DNA from: an uncultured Eubacteriales bacterium
GTDB lineage: Bacteria > Bacillota > Clostridia > Oscillospirales > Acutalibacteraceae
DNA length: 43,339 bases
Assembly (NCBI GenBank): GCA_900314795.1
Contig: OMWP01000007.1
Location: 1-43,339 of the forward strand
Reading direction: 5' to 3'
Position 1 is the first letter of the stretch; every line of letters starts with the position of its first letter. This document shows positions 15,455 through 25,389 of this stretch, one piece after another. The position numbers were made by a program, and so were the translations under genes. Below the pieces are notes generated by a model, which did not search any database, was not told where the DNA came from, and saw only the letters and a list, made by a program, of their open reading frames with translations.

Positions 15455-15994
15455 ATGCATAAGGATCTGAAAAAAGTTTTGATCACGGAAGAAGAGATCA
15501 AGGAAGCCGCCAAGCGCCTTGCTAAGCAGATCGAGCGCGATTATCAGGGCGAGGACGAGATCGTTTTTGTCGGCTTGCTCAAGGGCAGCGTCCAGTTCAT
15601 GGCGGATCTGCTGAAAAATATCGATATGATGTGTACGATCGACTTTATGTGCGTTTCCAGCTACGGAAAAGGCACCAAGAGCACCGGTCGTGTGAATATC
15701 ATCAAGGATTTATCAGAACCTATTGATGAGAAAAACGTGGTCATCGTAGAGGATATCATCGACAGCGGTAACACGCTGAACTTTATCAAAAAGTACTTTT
15801 CGGCGAAGAATGCCAAGAGCGTGCGTATCTGCACCCTGCTCAATAAGCCCTCCCGCCGTGAGGTAGAGATCGACGTTGATTATATCGGCTTTGATGTGCC
15901 TGATGAGTTTGTGGTCGGTTACGGTCTGGATTACCGGGAGTATTACCGCAACCTGCCCTACATCGGCGTACTCAAGCCTGAAATATATGAATAA
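15455..15994 (+). CDS. hpt: Hypoxanthine phosphoribosyltransferase
   Basis: The enzyme salvages hypoxanthine and guanine to IMP and GMP using PRPP. It has 179 residues with the PRPP-binding loop VEDIIDSGNT (98-107), the FVGLLKGSVQFMADL segment, and the C-terminal purine-binding region DYIGFDVPDEFVVGYGLDY. It starts 3 bases after the tilS stop, with GGGGG as the ribosome site. In B. subtilis TilS and Hpt act together at the ftsH promoter; the same gene order is kept here. Confidence 0.96.
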   Translation: MHKDLKKVLITEEEIKEAAKRLAKQIERDYQGEDEIVFVGLLKGSVQFMADLLKNIDMMCTIDFMCVSSYGKGTKSTGRVNIIKDLSEPIDEKNVVIVEDIIDSGNTLNFIKKYFSAKNAKSVRICTLLNKPSRREVEIDVDYIGFDVPDEFVVGYGLDYREYYRNLPYIGVLKPEIYE

Positions 15995-16151
15995 TAGGCT
16001 CCCTTTCCTAAGGGAGCTGTCATCGAACGCCTGCGCTCGATGACTGAGGGTTGTCTTTGGAATACGAAAGATGATCCTTCTCCGCTTCGCGGAAACCCTC
16101 CGGCACTTGACGCACGCGTCTGTGCCACCTCCCTTAGAAAAGGGAGGCTGA
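15995..16151. repeat. Family-B palindromic repeat pair (hpt-ftsH gap)
   Basis: The left unit starts GGCTCCCTTTCCTAAGGGAG and ends in GACTGAGGGTTG. The right unit is inverted (CAACCCTCC...CACCTCCCTTAG, then AAAAGGGAGGCT). Together they form one long stem-loop with inner hairpins. The outer end supplies sequence right up to the ftsH ribosome site. Related copies are at 34161, 36241, 38531, 40616 and 41347. Confidence 0.75.
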
Positions 16152-16170
16152 AAAAGAAGGAGTGAAAGCA

Positions 16171-18087
16171 TTGAACGATAAAAAGAATCCTAATTCCGGC
16201 AAGGTGAGGAGCCTGCTGATCTATCTTGGTATCCCGATCATCGTGATCCTCGCGATGTCCTTCTTCCTCTCGCAGGGTCCGAAGGATACCACCACCTACT
16301 CCGAGGTCGTCGGTTACTTCCATGATATGAAGGTCACCGAGTTCAAGGTAGAGAGCAGCGGTTCTTCCACCAAGATCCAGATGAAGCTCGACGATGATAA
16401 GGTCATCACCCACAAGATCATGGACTGGGAGACCTTCTGGCGAGACGTCAAGAGCGATATCGTCAAGTATGACAAAGAGCATCCCGACGCCCCCATGAAG
16501 TACGACCTCACCCCTGTGGGCGACAATTCCTTCCTGCTCGAGCTGATCCCGACGGCGATACTGGTCATTGTGCTGGTGCTGTTCTGGTTCTTCGTCATGC
16601 GCCGTATGAGCGGCGGTATCGGCGGCAGAGAGATGAACTTCGGCAAAGCCAAGTTCAAGAATCAGACCGATGAGAAGAAAAAGACCACCTTTGCGGATGT
16701 TGCCGGTGCGGATGAAGAGAAGGAAGAGCTCGAGGAGATTGTCGAGTTCCTCAAAAATCCCGATAAGTACAATAAACTCGGCGCGAGGATCCCGAAGGGC
16801 GTCCTGCTCGTAGGTCCTCCCGGAACGGGTAAGACCCTGCTCGCCAAAGCCGTAGCAGGTGAAGCGGGCGTACCGTTCTTCTCGATCTCCGGTTCCGACT
16901 TTGTCGAAATGTTCGTCGGCGTCGGTGCGTCGCGTGTACGCGATCTGTTCGATACCGCAAAGAAGAATTCTCCCTGTATCATCTTCATCGATGAGATCGA
17001 CGCTGTCGGTCGCCAGAGAGGCGCGGGTCTCGGCGGCGGTCACGATGAGCGTGAGCAGACGCTGAACCAGCTGCTGGTTGAGATGGACGGCTTCGGCGCG
17101 AACGAAGGCGTCATCATGATCGCGGCGACCAACCGTCCCGATATCCTCGACCCCGCATTACTGCGTCCCGGTCGATTCGACCGTCAGGTCATGGTCGGCT
17201 ATCCCGATATCAACGGTCGTGAAGCGATCCTGCGCGTCCATTCGCGTGAAAAGCCCCTGTCGCCCGACGTCAAGCTCCGCAATGTTGCGAAGCAGACCGC
17301 GGGCTTTACCGGTGCGGATCTGGCAAACCTCCTGAATGAGGCGGCGCTGCTCTCCGCGCGTAAGAATAAAAAGGCGATCACCCAGACGGAGATCGAAGAA
17401 GCCGCCATCAAGGTAGTGGTCGGCTCCGAGAAGAAATCGAAAGTCATGAACGAGCGTGAGAAGAAGCTCACCGCGTATCATGAAGCCGGTCACGCGATCT
17501 GCTTCTATGCGTGTGAGACGCAGGATCCCGTTCACCAGATCTCCATCATTCCGCGCGGTATGGCGGGCGGTTATACGATGCCGCTGCCGACCGAGGATCG
17601 CAGCTATCGCTCCAAGCGTGAGATGGAGGAGGAGATCGTGGTCGATCTCGGCGGTCGTGTGGCAGAAGCCCTGATCATGGGCGATATCTCCACCGGCGCC
17701 TCCAATGATATCGAAAAGGCGACCAAGACCGCGACCAATATGGTGGTCAAGTACGGTATGTCCGAGACCTTGGGCCCGATCAACTACACCTCCGGCGACG
17801 GTGAGATCTTCATCGGCAGAGATATGGGTCACACCAAGAACTATTCCGAGGAGACCGCTAACAAGATCGATGAGGAAGTCCATCGCATCATCACCGAGGC
17901 GTATCGCAAGACCGAGGATATCCTCAACTCGCATATGTCCAAGCTCCATGAGACTGCGGCGTATCTGATCAAGCATGAGAAGATGTCCGGCGACGTCTTT
18001 GCCGAGGTCATGGCAGGCACCTATGTAGAGCCTGTCGAGGCAGAGGAAGTCCCCGTCATCACAGAGAATAATTCTACAGAAGAATAA
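16171..18087 (+). CDS. ftsH: ATP-dependent zinc metalloprotease FtsH
   Basis: FtsH is a membrane-bound AAA+ protease for quality control and sporulation control. The start was set at TTG 16171: AAGGAG sits 8 bases upstream, while the in-frame GTG at 16162 overlaps that AAGGAG and leaves no spacing. The 638-residue product has TM1 at about 14-33, an extracytoplasmic domain, TM2 (about 125-143), Walker A GPPGTGKT (215-222), Walker [10 protein letters not shown], the second region of homology ([22 protein letters not shown]), and the zinc site H437-E-A-G-H441. It follows tilS-hpt, the standard Firmicutes arrangement. Confidence 0.97.
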   Translation: MNDKKNPNSGKVRSLLIYLGIPIIVILAMSFFLSQGPKDTTTYSEVVGYFHDMKVTEFKVESSGSSTKIQMKLDDDKVITHKIMDWETFWRDVKSDIVKYDKEHPDAPMKYDLTPVGDNSFLLELIPTAILVIVLVLFWFFVMRRMSGGIGGREMNFGKAKFKNQTDEKKKTTFADVAGADEEKEELEEIVEFLKNPDKYNKLGARIPKGVLLVGPPGTGKTLLAKAVAGEAGVPFFSISGSDFVEMFVGVGASRVRDLFDTAKKNSPCIIFIDEIDAVGRQRGAGLGGGHDEREQTLNQLLVEMDGFGANEGVIMIAATNRPDILDPALLRPGRFDRQVMVGYPDINGREAILRVHSREKPLSPDVKLRNVAKQTAGFTGADLANLLNEAALLSARKNKKAITQTEIEEAAIKVVVGSEKKSKVMNEREKKLTAYHEAGHAICFYACETQDPVHQISIIPRGMAGGYTMPLPTEDRSYRSKREMEEEIVVDLGGRVAEALIMGDISTGASNDIEKATKTATNMVVKYGMSETLGPINYTSGDGEIFIGRDMGHTKNYSEETANKIDEEVHRIITEAYRKTEDILNSHMSKLHETAAYLIKHEKMSGDVFAEVMAGTYVEPVEAEEVPVITENNSTEE

Positions 18088-18096
18088 AAATCGAAA

Positions 18097-18126
18097 TTGC
18101 CACGGTACTACTCTGTACCGTGGCAA
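18097..18126. terminator. Hairpin after ftsH
   Basis: A perfect 12-bp stem TTGCCACGGTAC / GTACCGTGGCAA with a 6-base loop begins 9 bases after the ftsH stop. There is no T-run on the plus strand, so its strength as an intrinsic terminator is uncertain. Its ends (TTGCCACGG, CCGTGGCAA) resemble the family-C repeat end TGGCAATC, so it may be a repeat that was co-opted. Confidence 0.5.
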
Positions 18127-18183
18127 TCATCAAATAAACGAAACCATTTATTGTTCTTTTTTCAATAATAATGGATGTTGATC

Positions 18184-18222
18184 GTAGGGTACGGCGCTTG
18201 CGACGTACCGAAACCTTTCCAT
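18184..18222. repeat. Family-D repeat (TAGGGTACGGC type) upstream of uvrA
   Basis: CGTAGGGTACGGCGCTTGCG followed by ACGTACCGA is a single unit of the GTAGGGTACGG...CGTACCGA palindrome. The same unit is expanded at 42554-42880. It lies in the uvrA leader. Confidence 0.55.
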
Positions 18223-18256
18223 GTATCGCTATATTGCAATATAAAGAAGTGAAACC

Positions 18257-21082
18257 ATGCAAGATAAAATCGTTATCAAAGGTGCGAAAAAGCACAATCT
18301 GAAAAATGTCGACCTCGAGATCCCGCGCGACAAGCTCGTGGTATTGACCGGTCTGTCCGGCTCGGGCAAAAGCTCCCTTGCCTTTGACACCATCTATGCC
18401 GAGGGTCAGCGCCGCTATGTCGAGAGTCTGTCGTCCTACGCGCGTATGTTCCTCGGACAGATGAAGAAGCCCGAGGTGGACTCCATCGACGGCCTGTCCC
18501 CGGCGATCTCGATCGATCAGAAGACGACCTCCAAGAACCCGCGCTCTACCGTCGGCACGGTGACGGAGATCTATGACTATTTCCGTCTGCTCTATGCGCG
18601 CATCGGCATCCCGCACTGCCCAAAGTGCGGCCGTGAGATCGCCCAGCAGACCATCGACCAGATCACCGACAGTGTGATGGAGATGGAAGAGGGCACCAAG
18701 ATCCAGGTGCTCGCGCCGATGATCAGGGGCAAGAAGGGCGAGCACAAGGGTGTGTTTGAATCCGCCCGCAAATCCGGTTTTGCACGCGTCCGCGCCGATG
18801 GCATCCTCTATGACCTAAGTGAGGATATTGTTCTCGAAAAGAATAAAAAACACAGTGTAGAGATCGTCGTCGACCGTCTGGTTATCAAGGAAAGCATCCG
18901 TTCGCGCCTCGCGGACAGTCTGGAAACCGCTTCTAAACTAGCGGACGGATTGGTGCTGGTCAGCGTGGTGGACGGCGAGGATATCCTGTATTCGCAGAAC
19001 TATGCCTGTCCCGAGCATGGCAGCAGTATCAACGAGCTCGCTCCCCGTATGTTCTCGTTCAACAATCCCTTCGGCGCGTGTCCGAAGTGTACGGGTCTGG
19101 GCGTGTTCCTGCGCGTCGATCCGTCGCTGATCATCCCCGATCCGAACAAAACGATCTCGCAGGGCGGCATCAAAGGCTCGGGCTGGGCGATGGAGGGTAA
19201 CACCATCGCGCAGATGTACATGGACGGGCTGTCTGAGAAATACGGCTTTGATTACTTTACGCCGATCAAAGATCTGCCTGAGGAGGCGGTCAACGCGATC
19301 CTCTACGGCACCAAGGGCGAAAAGCTCCATCTGATCCGCCGCACACCGTTCAATAAAACGGAGATGCAGCGTGAGTTCGAGGGCATCATCCCGAACCTGG
19401 AGCGCCGTTTCCGCGACACCAACTCCCAGTGGATCAAGGAAGAGATCCAGAGCTACATGAAGGAGATCCCGTGCGACGAATGCGGCGGCAAGCGTCTGTC
19501 GCGCGTATCACTCGCGGTGACGGTCGGCGGGATGAATATCGCCGAGCTGTGCGATCTGTCCGTCGTCAAGATCCTTGAATTCATCGATCAGCTCGAGATC
19601 TCGGAACGTGACCGCATGATCGCAGGCGAGATATTGAATGAGATCAGATCCCGTCTGAATTTTTTGAGATCCGTCGGACTGGGTTATCTGACCCTGTCCC
19701 GCGCTTCGGCAACCTTATCGGGCGGTGAGAGCCAGCGTATCCGTCTGGCGACCCAGATCGGCTCCGCCCTGATGGGCGTACTGTACATCCTCGACGAGCC
19801 TTCGATCGGGTTGCATCAGCGCGACAATGACAAGCTGCTCGGCACTTTGAAGCGTCTGCGCGACATCGGCAACACGGTCATCGTCGTCGAGCATGACGAG
19901 GATACCATGCGCGCGGCGGATTATATCGTTGATATCGGCCCCGGTGCGGGCGTCCACGGCGGTGAGATCGTCGCCACCGGTACCGTGAAGGATATCGAGC
20001 AATGTGAAGGCTCCATGACGGGTCAGTACCTCAGCGGCAAGCGTGCGATCCCGCTGCCCGAAAAGCGCAGAAAGGGGAACGGCAAGTTCCTCACCATCAA
20101 GGGCGCACAGCAGAACAATCTGAAAAACATCAATGTTAAAATTCCTTTAGGGAAATTTGTTTGCGTCACGGGTGTTTCCGGCTCAGGCAAAAGCTCCCTG
20201 ATCAACGAGATCTTATATAAGCATCTGGCACGTGAACTGAACCGCGCGAAGTGTACGCCCGGCAAGTTCAAAGCCATCGAGGGCATCGACGCGCTCGACA
20301 AGGTCATCAACATCGACCAGAGCCCCATCGGCAAGACCCCGCGTTCCAACCCCGCGACCTATACGGGCGTGTTCACGGACATCCGCAATCTGTACGCGTC
20401 GACCACCGACAGCAAGATGCGCGGCTATAATTCGTCGCGCTACAGCTTCAACGTCAAGGGCGGTCGATGTGAGGCATGTCAGGGCGACGGTATCATCAAG
20501 ATCGAGATGCACTTTTTGCCCGATATCTATGTACCGTGCGAGGTGTGTAAGGGCAAGCGCTATAACCGCGAGACCTTAGAGGTCAAGTATCAGGGCAAGT
20601 CGATCCACGATGTGCTCGAGATGACCGTGGAAGAGGGCTTGGAATTCTTCAAGAACATCCCTAAGATCCAGCGCCGTCTGCAAACGATCTATGACGTCGG
20701 TTTAGGCTACATCAAGATCGGTCAGCCCGCTACCACCCTTTCGGGCGGTGAAGCGCAGCGTGTGAAGCTCTCGACAGAGCTCTCCAAGCGTCCGACAGGT
20801 AAGACGGTCTATATCCTCGACGAGCCGACGACAGGTCTGCATATCGCCGATGTGCACCGTCTGGTCGAGGTGCTCCATAAGCTGGTGGACGCGGGCAACA
20901 CGGTCATCGTCATCGAGCATAACCTTGAGCTGATCAAGACCGCCGACCACATCATCGACCTCGGTCCCGAGGGCGGCGATATGGGCGGTACCGTGGTGGC
21001 GCAGGGTACGCCTGAGAAGATCGCAAAGTGTGAAGAATCCTTCACAGGGCAATATCTGAAACCGCTGTTATCTAAGAAGTAA
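18257..21082 (+). CDS. uvrA: Excinuclease ABC subunit A
   Basis: UvrA is the damage-sensing ABC ATPase of nucleotide excision repair. The 941-residue length is standard. Both ABC modules are present: Walker [10 protein letters not shown] at 32-40 and GVSGSGKSS in the second half, with signature motifs [12 protein letters not shown] and [11 protein letters not shown] and Walker [11 protein letters not shown] and [10 protein letters not shown]. Zinc modules are visible: CPEHG...CPKC in the first half, CEAC...CEVC in the second. uvrB and uvrC are not in the window. Confidence 0.97.
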   Translation: MQDKIVIKGAKKHNLKNVDLEIPRDKLVVLTGLSGSGKSSLAFDTIYAEGQRRYVESLSSYARMFLGQMKKPEVDSIDGLSPAISIDQKTTSKNPRSTVGTVTEIYDYFRLLYARIGIPHCPKCGREIAQQTIDQITDSVMEMEEGTKIQVLAPMIRGKKGEHKGVFESARKSGFARVRADGILYDLSEDIVLEKNKKHSVEIVVDRLVIKESIRSRLADSLETASKLADGLVLVSVVDGEDILYSQNYACPEHGSSINELAPRMFSFNNPFGACPKCTGLGVFLRVDPSLIIPDPNKTISQGGIKGSGWAMEGNTIAQMYMDGLSEKYGFDYFTPIKDLPEEAVNAILYGTKGEKLHLIRRTPFNKTEMQREFEGIIPNLERRFRDTNSQWIKEEIQSYMKEIPCDECGGKRLSRVSLAVTVGGMNIAELCDLSVVKILEFIDQLEISERDRMIAGEILNEIRSRLNFLRSVGLGYLTLSRASATLSGGESQRIRLATQIGSALMGVLYILDEPSIGLHQRDNDKLLGTLKRLRDIGNTVIVVEHDEDTMRAADYIVDIGPGAGVHGGEIVATGTVKDIEQCEGSMTGQYLSGKRAIPLPEKRRKGNGKFLTIKGAQQNNLKNINVKIPLGKFVCVTGVSGSGKSSLINEILYKHLARELNRAKCTPGKFKAIEGIDALDKVINIDQSPIGKTPRSNPATYTGVFTDIRNLYASTTDSKMRGYNSSRYSFNVKGGRCEACQGDGIIKIEMHFLPDIYVPCEVCKGKRYNRETLEVKYQGKSIHDVLEMTVEEGLEFFKNIPKIQRRLQTIYDVGLGYIKIGQPATTLSGGEAQRVKLSTELSKRPTGKTVYILDEPTTGLHIADVHRLVEVLHKLVDAGNTVIVIEHNLELIKTADHIIDLGPEGGDMGGTVVAQGTPEKIAKCEESFTGQYLKPLLSKK

Positions 21083-21123
21083 CGGCATTATATACGTTAT
21101 CGATGATTGAAAGGAGATAAAAT

Positions 21124-21687
21124 ATGTTTCCGATTTTTTGGGGCTACGGCGGCGCCGCTTCTATCTTATCTGTATTGATGTCGGTGGTCAGCCTGATCTT
21201 TTCGCATTTGCTCCTCGGCGTTCAGCTGATCGGATGCTGGTTCACCTACAAAAAAATGCACCTTCCCGGTTGGAAGGGCATCATTCCGCTTTACAATGTG
21301 TATGTACTGTTTGAAGAGCTTTGGGAGACCAAGTGTTTTTGGCGCGGCGTGATCTACTTCGGTATTTTCGCGCTCAGCTTCATTACCGGAGAAGTGCTCT
21401 TTGCAGTCGGCGGCGTATCTTCACTGGCTGCCTATCCGGGCATGCCGCTCCCGACCTCCGTGATTGTCGTGATGATCATCGGAATCCTCTTCTTTATTGC
21501 GGCGCTGGTGATGCTGATCCTATCCTTTGTCGTTTTCTTCAAGATCTATCATAAGACGGCAAAGGCGTTCGGACTGAAGACCGCGTGGGCATGGGGAATG
21601 ATGTTCGTGCCGTTTATCATGTTCCCGATCATCGGCTTCAACAGAAATATCGTCTATTACGGTCCCATCAATACGATCAAGGAATAA
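21124..21687 (+). CDS. DUF5684-like four-TM membrane protein
   Basis: The 187-residue protein is preceded by AAAGGAG. It has four hydrophobic segments: about residues 16-40, a second near 74-98, then 112-140 and 160-178. The segment GCWFTYKKMHLPGWKGIIPLYNVYVLFE matches the hallmark of DUF5684-type proteins (Lys-x5-GW-x3-IP-x-YN). The biochemical role of this family is not known to me. It begins 41 bases after uvrA and ends in a terminator shared with the convergent C39-like gene. Confidence 0.8.
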   Translation: MFPIFWGYGGAASILSVLMSVVSLIFSHLLLGVQLIGCWFTYKKMHLPGWKGIIPLYNVYVLFEELWETKCFWRGVIYFGIFALSFITGEVLFAVGGVSSLAAYPGMPLPTSVIVVMIIGILFFIAALVMLILSFVVFFKIYHKTAKAFGLKTAWAWGMMFVPFIMFPIIGFNRNIVYYGPINTIKE

Positions 21688-21689
21688 AC

Positions 21690-21720
21690 AAAAACGCTGG
21701 ACTTAAGGTTCAGCGTTTTT
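21690..21720. terminator. Bidirectional terminator
   Basis: AAAAACGCTG (21690-21699) pairs with CAGCGTTTTT (21711-21720), with a few more pairs inside. It lies between convergent genes. The minus-strand gene stops within the loop (stop codon at 21703-21705), so its last codons overlap the terminator. Confidence 0.85.
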
Positions 21721-22305
21721 CTTTACTGCGATATAAACATGATCCGATACCAAAAAGTCGGATCTCCAGATGTTTTGGAATTCTTCGTTGTCGACGATCC
21801 TGTTGTAAGATTGATCAGCGTCATAGACATTATCGGTATTCGGATCCGCCAGATACAAGCGATCTGCATCATAGCCGACTAAAACGGCGTAGTGGGTGCT
21901 TTTGCCGTCGCGGATGCAAACGATGATCGGCGTGCCTTCACTCAATCGTTTTTTCAGTTTGTCAAGATCGCCGTGATACGCCTTTGTCTGATATCCTTCT
22001 TGACGGAAGAAGTGTACAATGTGACTCGGCATGACTGTACCGAAAAAGTTGCCGATATCGGGGGAAAGGTCACTTTCCTTTGTATGGTCGCCGCAATACC
22101 GTAAGACAAAGTCAACGGCATATGCGGCATTTTGACGATCATTTTGCGGCGCGACCGGATCATCGCTGATATCAATAAAGTATTCTTTCGGCGCTGTTGT
22201 ATCGCTGATGGTATCTTTGGTGGTATAGATCGCGGGGAGGATCCTTACAGCCGTGATTGCGAGAATGATACAGCTGACGATGATCAGGATGTTCCGTTTT
22301 GACAT
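21703..22305 (-). CDS. Membrane-anchored C39-like peptidase-fold protein, catalytic Cys apparently missing
   Basis: The start was set at the ATG at 22305 (AAAGGAGG upstream), giving 200 residues. One N-terminal helix (about 6-26) would export or anchor it. The rest resembles the C39 papain-like peptidase fold: QNDRQNAAYAVDFVLRYCG (54-72) lines up with the usual (N/Q)-x-CG-P-x-A-x3-VLxY motif, then PIIVCIRDG, the His motif STHYAVLVGYD (H138) and YLADPN (D154). Where C39 enzymes have the nucleophile Cys, this protein has Asn59-Ala-Ala. The only other Cys residues outside the signal are C71 and C130. It may be a non-catalytic binding domain (inference from a hand alignment). Confidence 0.75.
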   Translation of the reverse strand: MSKRNILIIVSCIILAITAVRILPAIYTTKDTISDTTAPKEYFIDISDDPVAPQNDRQNAAYAVDFVLRYCGDHTKESDLSPDIGNFFGTVMPSHIVHFFRQEGYQTKAYHGDLDKLKKRLSEGTPIIVCIRDGKSTHYAVLVGYDADRLYLADPNTDNVYDADQSYNRIVDNEEFQNIWRSDFLVSDHVYIAVKKNAEP

Positions 22306-22331
22306 GATCCGCCCCTCCTTTCTACTATCGT

Positions 22332-22360
22332 ATTCTACCATATTCTATGCTGTTTGTCTA
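22332..22360 (-). promoter_or_regulatory. Promoter of the C39-like gene
   Basis: On the minus strand, TAGACA (22360-22355), a 17-base spacer and TAGAAT (22337-22332) with TGG before the -10 (extended -10) lie about 27 bases before the start codon. Confidence 0.4.
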
Positions 22361-22508
22361 TCGGTTAACAGTATCAGAGAGTTACATCATTGTCATACAA
22401 AAAATCGTTTTTTTTCTTTCATGTATTTATATGATTGCGGATTTGTGGTATAAAGAATATGTATTTATATTTTTAAGGATATTGAATACAGGGGAAAGGA
22501 ATGGTATG

Positions 22509-23990
22509 ATGAAAATCGGTTTTGATAACCAAAAGTATCTGGATATGCAGAGCCAGCATATCCGTGACCGCATCGCCCAATTCGGCGACAAGCTCTATCT
22601 GGAATTCGGCGGCAAGCTCTTTGACGACTATCACGCGTCGCGCGTACTGCCGGGCTTCAAGCCCGATTCCAAGCTGCAAATGCTCATGCAGCTCAAGGAT
22701 GAGGCAGAGATCGTCATCGTCATCAACGCCGATGATATCGAAAAGAACAAGGTGCGCGGCGACTTAGGTATCACCTATGATCTGGATGTGCTGCGCTTGA
22801 TCGATGTATTCCGCAGCCGCGAGTTGTATGTCGGCAGTGTGGTGTTGACGCGCTTTGCCGATCAGCCTGCCGCGGTCAAATTTGAAGAACGCTTGACAGA
22901 GAACAGCATCAAGGTCTATCATCATTTCAGTATCCCGAATTATCCCGCGGATGTTGATCTGATCGTCAGCGAGAACGGATACGGCAAGAATGATTATGTC
23001 GAGACCTCACGCCGTCTGGTGGTCATCACCGCTCCGGGTCCCGGTTCGGGCAAGATGGCGGTTTGTCTGTCACAGCTCTATCATGAGAATCAGCGCGGTA
23101 TCAAGGCGGGCTACGCAAAGTTCGAGACCTTCCCGATCTGGAACCTTCCGTTGAAGCATCCGGTCAATGTGGCGTATGAAGCGGCGACCGCCGACCTCAA
23201 CGACGTCAACATGATCGACCCCTTCCATCTGGAAGCTTACGGCGTGACTACCGTCAACTATAACCGTGATATCGAGATCTTCCCGGTACTCAACACGATG
23301 TTTGAGAGCATTTTGGGAACTTCTCCGTATAAATCTCCCACCGATATGGGCGTTAATATGGCGGGCAACTGCATCGTTGATGACGAGGCGACCTGTGAAG
23401 CCGCCAATCAAGAGATCATCCGCCGCTATTATACGGCGCTGTGCAACCAGACCAAGGGCAACGGCTCTCCCGATGAAGCATACAAGATCGGGCTGTTGAT
23501 GAAGCAGAACAAGCTGACCGCCGAATGCAGACCTGTGATCAAAGCGGCGCTTGATAGGGAAGAGGCTACCGGCAGTCCTGCCGCAGCGATCAGCCTTGAC
23601 GACGGCACGATCATCACCGGCAAGACCTCCGATCTGCTGGGCGCGTGCTCGGCGATGCTGCTTAACGCGATGAAGCACCTGGGCAACATTCCCAAGGAAG
23701 TGGATTTGATCGACGCGGCGGTCATCGAGCCGATCCAGAAGCTCAAGGTCGAGCATTTTGGCTCCGTCAATCCGCGCCTGCACACGGACGAGATCCTGAT
23801 CGCGCTGTCGATCTCCGCGGTCACTAATCCTACTGCGCGACTCGCGATGCAGCAGCTTGATAAGCTCCACGGTGCTGAGGCTCACGCCACCGTGATCCTC
23901 TCAGAGACCGATACCCGTACCTTGAAGAAGCTGGGGATCCTGCTCACCACTGAGCCGAAATATGAGACCAAAAAGCTCTATCGCGGTTGA
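22509..23990 (+). CDS. DUF1846 (UPF0371) family protein
   Basis: The start was placed at MKIGFDNQKY (AAAGGA 8 bases upstream; an adjacent in-frame ATG at 22506 is equally possible). An upstream open frame with hydrophobic residues is non-coding leader. The protein has 493 or 494 residues, typical for DUF1846. Family landmarks are RIAQFGDKLYLEFGGKLFDDYHASRVLPGF at the start, a glycine-rich loop GPGSGKMAVCLSQLYHE, and FETFPIWNLPLKHPVN followed by AYEAATADLNDVNM. The function is unknown; structures of this family exist but no confirmed reaction is known to me. A possible promoter, TTGTGG-17-TATATT, lies at 22443-22471. The ADP-ribosylglycohydrolase gene follows 43 bases later. Confidence 0.9.
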   Translation: MKIGFDNQKYLDMQSQHIRDRIAQFGDKLYLEFGGKLFDDYHASRVLPGFKPDSKLQMLMQLKDEAEIVIVINADDIEKNKVRGDLGITYDLDVLRLIDVFRSRELYVGSVVLTRFADQPAAVKFEERLTENSIKVYHHFSIPNYPADVDLIVSENGYGKNDYVETSRRLVVITAPGPGSGKMAVCLSQLYHENQRGIKAGYAKFETFPIWNLPLKHPVNVAYEAATADLNDVNMIDPFHLEAYGVTTVNYNRDIEIFPVLNTMFESILGTSPYKSPTDMGVNMAGNCIVDDEATCEAANQEIIRRYYTALCNQTKGNGSPDEAYKIGLLMKQNKLTAECRPVIKAALDREEATGSPAAAISLDDGTIITGKTSDLLGACSAMLLNAMKHLGNIPKEVDLIDAAVIEPIQKLKVEHFGSVNPRLHTDEILIALSISAVTNPTARLAMQQLDKLHGAEAHATVILSETDTRTLKKLGILLTTEPKYETKKLYRG

Positions 23991-24033
23991 TCGATAGTAA
24001 CATAGTTCCAACAACAGTAAAGGAGATATTACC

Positions 24034-25134
24034 ATGAACATAAAAGACAGAGTCAGAGGTTCACTGATCGGCGGCGCTGCCGGAGACGCGCTGGGTTATA
24101 TTATTGAGTTTTCCCGTGAATCGACTATTTTCCGTCAGTACGGCGAAAAGGGCGTCCGCAGATATCGTATCAGCCCGAATAGCCATAAGGCGATTATTTC
24201 CGATGATACCCAGATGACGCTGTTTACAGCGGCGGCGATGATCGTCTATGACGAATTGAAGAAAACAGGTTTGAGCGCTCCTTTGAGAGATTATGCCAAC
24301 ATCGCGTATCAGGATTGGCTCATCACACAGGAGATGACTTATGAAGAGGCGTCCACCAAGGTGATCAAGGACTCTCCCGATTATCCCGACGGCTTTATTT
24401 CCGTCGTCATCAAGGATGTGCCCGAGCTGTTCCAGAGGCGCGCTCCCGGACTCACCTGTCTGAATGCGCTGCAAACCCGCAGAGAACAGCGTATCAATCA
24501 TGAGCATATCGATAGCTATATCAAGTCGAAGATCAATAACAGTAAGGGCTGCGGCAGCGTGATGCGTATCGCACCGCTCGGCATGGTGAAGAAATGTGAC
24601 GATATCGCATCGGTCGCGATCGAGGCGGCGGAATGTGCCGCGATCACCCACTGTCACCCGCTGGGCTATCTGTCGTCCGCTGTTTTAGCTGAGATCATCT
24701 ACAGGATCCTCTATAATGACGATCAGCTTACATTGAAAGAGATCGTAGAGAAGTCAATGGGTCACGTTGCCGAGGTTTTCCGTGACGAAAAGCATCTCGA
24801 TGAGTTGGTCAACATCATCGATAAAGCAGTCAAACTGTCTGAAAATGATGACACCGATCTGAACAATATCCATCAGCTCGGTGAGGGTTGGATCGCCGAG
24901 GAAGCACTCGCGATCGCCATCTACTGCGCGCTCAAATATCAGGATGATTTTTCCGAGTGCATCATCACCGCCGTCAACCACAACGGCGACAGCGACTCTA
25001 CCGGCGCGATCGCCGGTAACATCCTCGGCGCGTACATCGGCTATGACGCGATCGATAACAAGTGGAAGGAAGAGCTGGAGATCGCTCATGTCATCACTGA
25101 CGTCGCCGATCTGCTTGCTGATACAATCGAATAA
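24034..25134 (+). CDS. ADP-ribosylglycohydrolase family protein
   Basis: Members of this family (DraG/ARH fold) remove ADP-ribose from proteins or nucleic acids or hydrolyse related compounds, using two Mg2+ ions. The 366-residue protein has GAAGDALGYIIEF at 14-26, the metal-binding DDTQMT (57-62), a central GCGSVMRIAPLG with the GxxMR-like motif, and the C-terminal metal motif NHNGDSDSTGAIAGNILGA (D319, S320, D321). All metal ligands are present, so it should be active. AAAGGAG precedes the ATG. The substrate cannot be told from sequence. It probably shares a transcript with the DUF1846 gene upstream. Confidence 0.92.
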   Translation: MNIKDRVRGSLIGGAAGDALGYIIEFSRESTIFRQYGEKGVRRYRISPNSHKAIISDDTQMTLFTAAAMIVYDELKKTGLSAPLRDYANIAYQDWLITQEMTYEEASTKVIKDSPDYPDGFISVVIKDVPELFQRRAPGLTCLNALQTRREQRINHEHIDSYIKSKINNSKGCGSVMRIAPLGMVKKCDDIASVAIEAAECAAITHCHPLGYLSSAVLAEIIYRILYNDDQLTLKEIVEKSMGHVAEVFRDEKHLDELVNIIDKAVKLSENDDTDLNNIHQLGEGWIAEEALAIAIYCALKYQDDFSECIITAVNHNGDSDSTGAIAGNILGAYIGYDAIDNKWKEELEIAHVITDVADLLADTIE

Positions 25135-25145
25135 TACAGTATCAC

Positions 25146-25175
25146 AAAAGGGTATCCGATCGGATACCCTTTTTG
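25146..25175 (+). terminator. Terminator of the DUF1846/ADP-ribosylglycohydrolase operon
   Basis: A perfect palindrome AAAAGGGTATCCGA / TCGGATACCCTTTT followed by an extra T begins 11 bases after the stop codon. Confidence 0.9.
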
Positions 25176-25236
25176 AACTGAAAACACATATTCATGTATA
25201 GCGATTCATCTGTTCTTACGCAACAAGAGCGTTATT

Positions 25237-25316
25237 CATTTTTCAGTTTTAAGTTTTCAGTATTCATTTAGAAAACCTGTCGAACAGAACTGAAAATTGA
25301 AGACTGAAAACTGAAG
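25237..25316. repeat. Family-A-like inverted repeat (CAGTTTTAAG type)
   Basis: Arms rich in TTTTCAG/TTCAGTA (25237-25271) and their reverse complement CTGAAAA/GAAGACTGAAAAC (25281-25316) make an imperfect hairpin. The architecture is like the GGAATT family, with short degenerate tandem words in inverted arms, but the words differ. Confidence 0.5.
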
Positions 25317-25330
25317 AATGAATCATACAA

Positions 25331-25371
25331 AGCAAAAACCCTGCCACTTTTGTGACAGGTTTTTGCTTTGG
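25331..25371. terminator. Strong hairpin with A/T flanks
   Basis: AAAGCAAAAACCCTG-CAC pairs with GTGACAGGTTTTTGCTTT (one bulged base). It can terminate transcription in either direction. It directly abuts a copy of the tRNA-Leu 3' end at 25374. Confidence 0.6.
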
Positions 25372-25373
25372 TG

Positions 25374-25389
25374 CGCCTGACAGGTGTTT
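25374..25389 (-). repeat. Duplicate of the tRNA-Leu 3' end (direct orientation)
   Basis: TGGTGCGCCTGACAGG, 16 bases, is identical to 25691-25706, the CCA end and 3' acceptor/T-arm strand of tRNA-Leu(UAG) read on the minus strand. No other part of a tRNA follows. Such duplicates mark past integration or tRNA gene decay; which one is not known. Confidence 0.6.

Noticed and set aside
15958-17043. 361-codon open frame antisense to ftsH
   Set aside because: It crosses a repeat and lies opposite the FtsH domains; no ribosome site or motif.
17158-18126. 322-codon open frame antisense to ftsH
   Set aside because: It is a shadow of the FtsH protease half and begins in the terminator hairpin.
22347-22505. 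Upstream extension of the DUF1846 gene
   Set aside because: The added residues are hydrophobic leader translation and lie over a possible promoter; the family starts at MKIGFDN.
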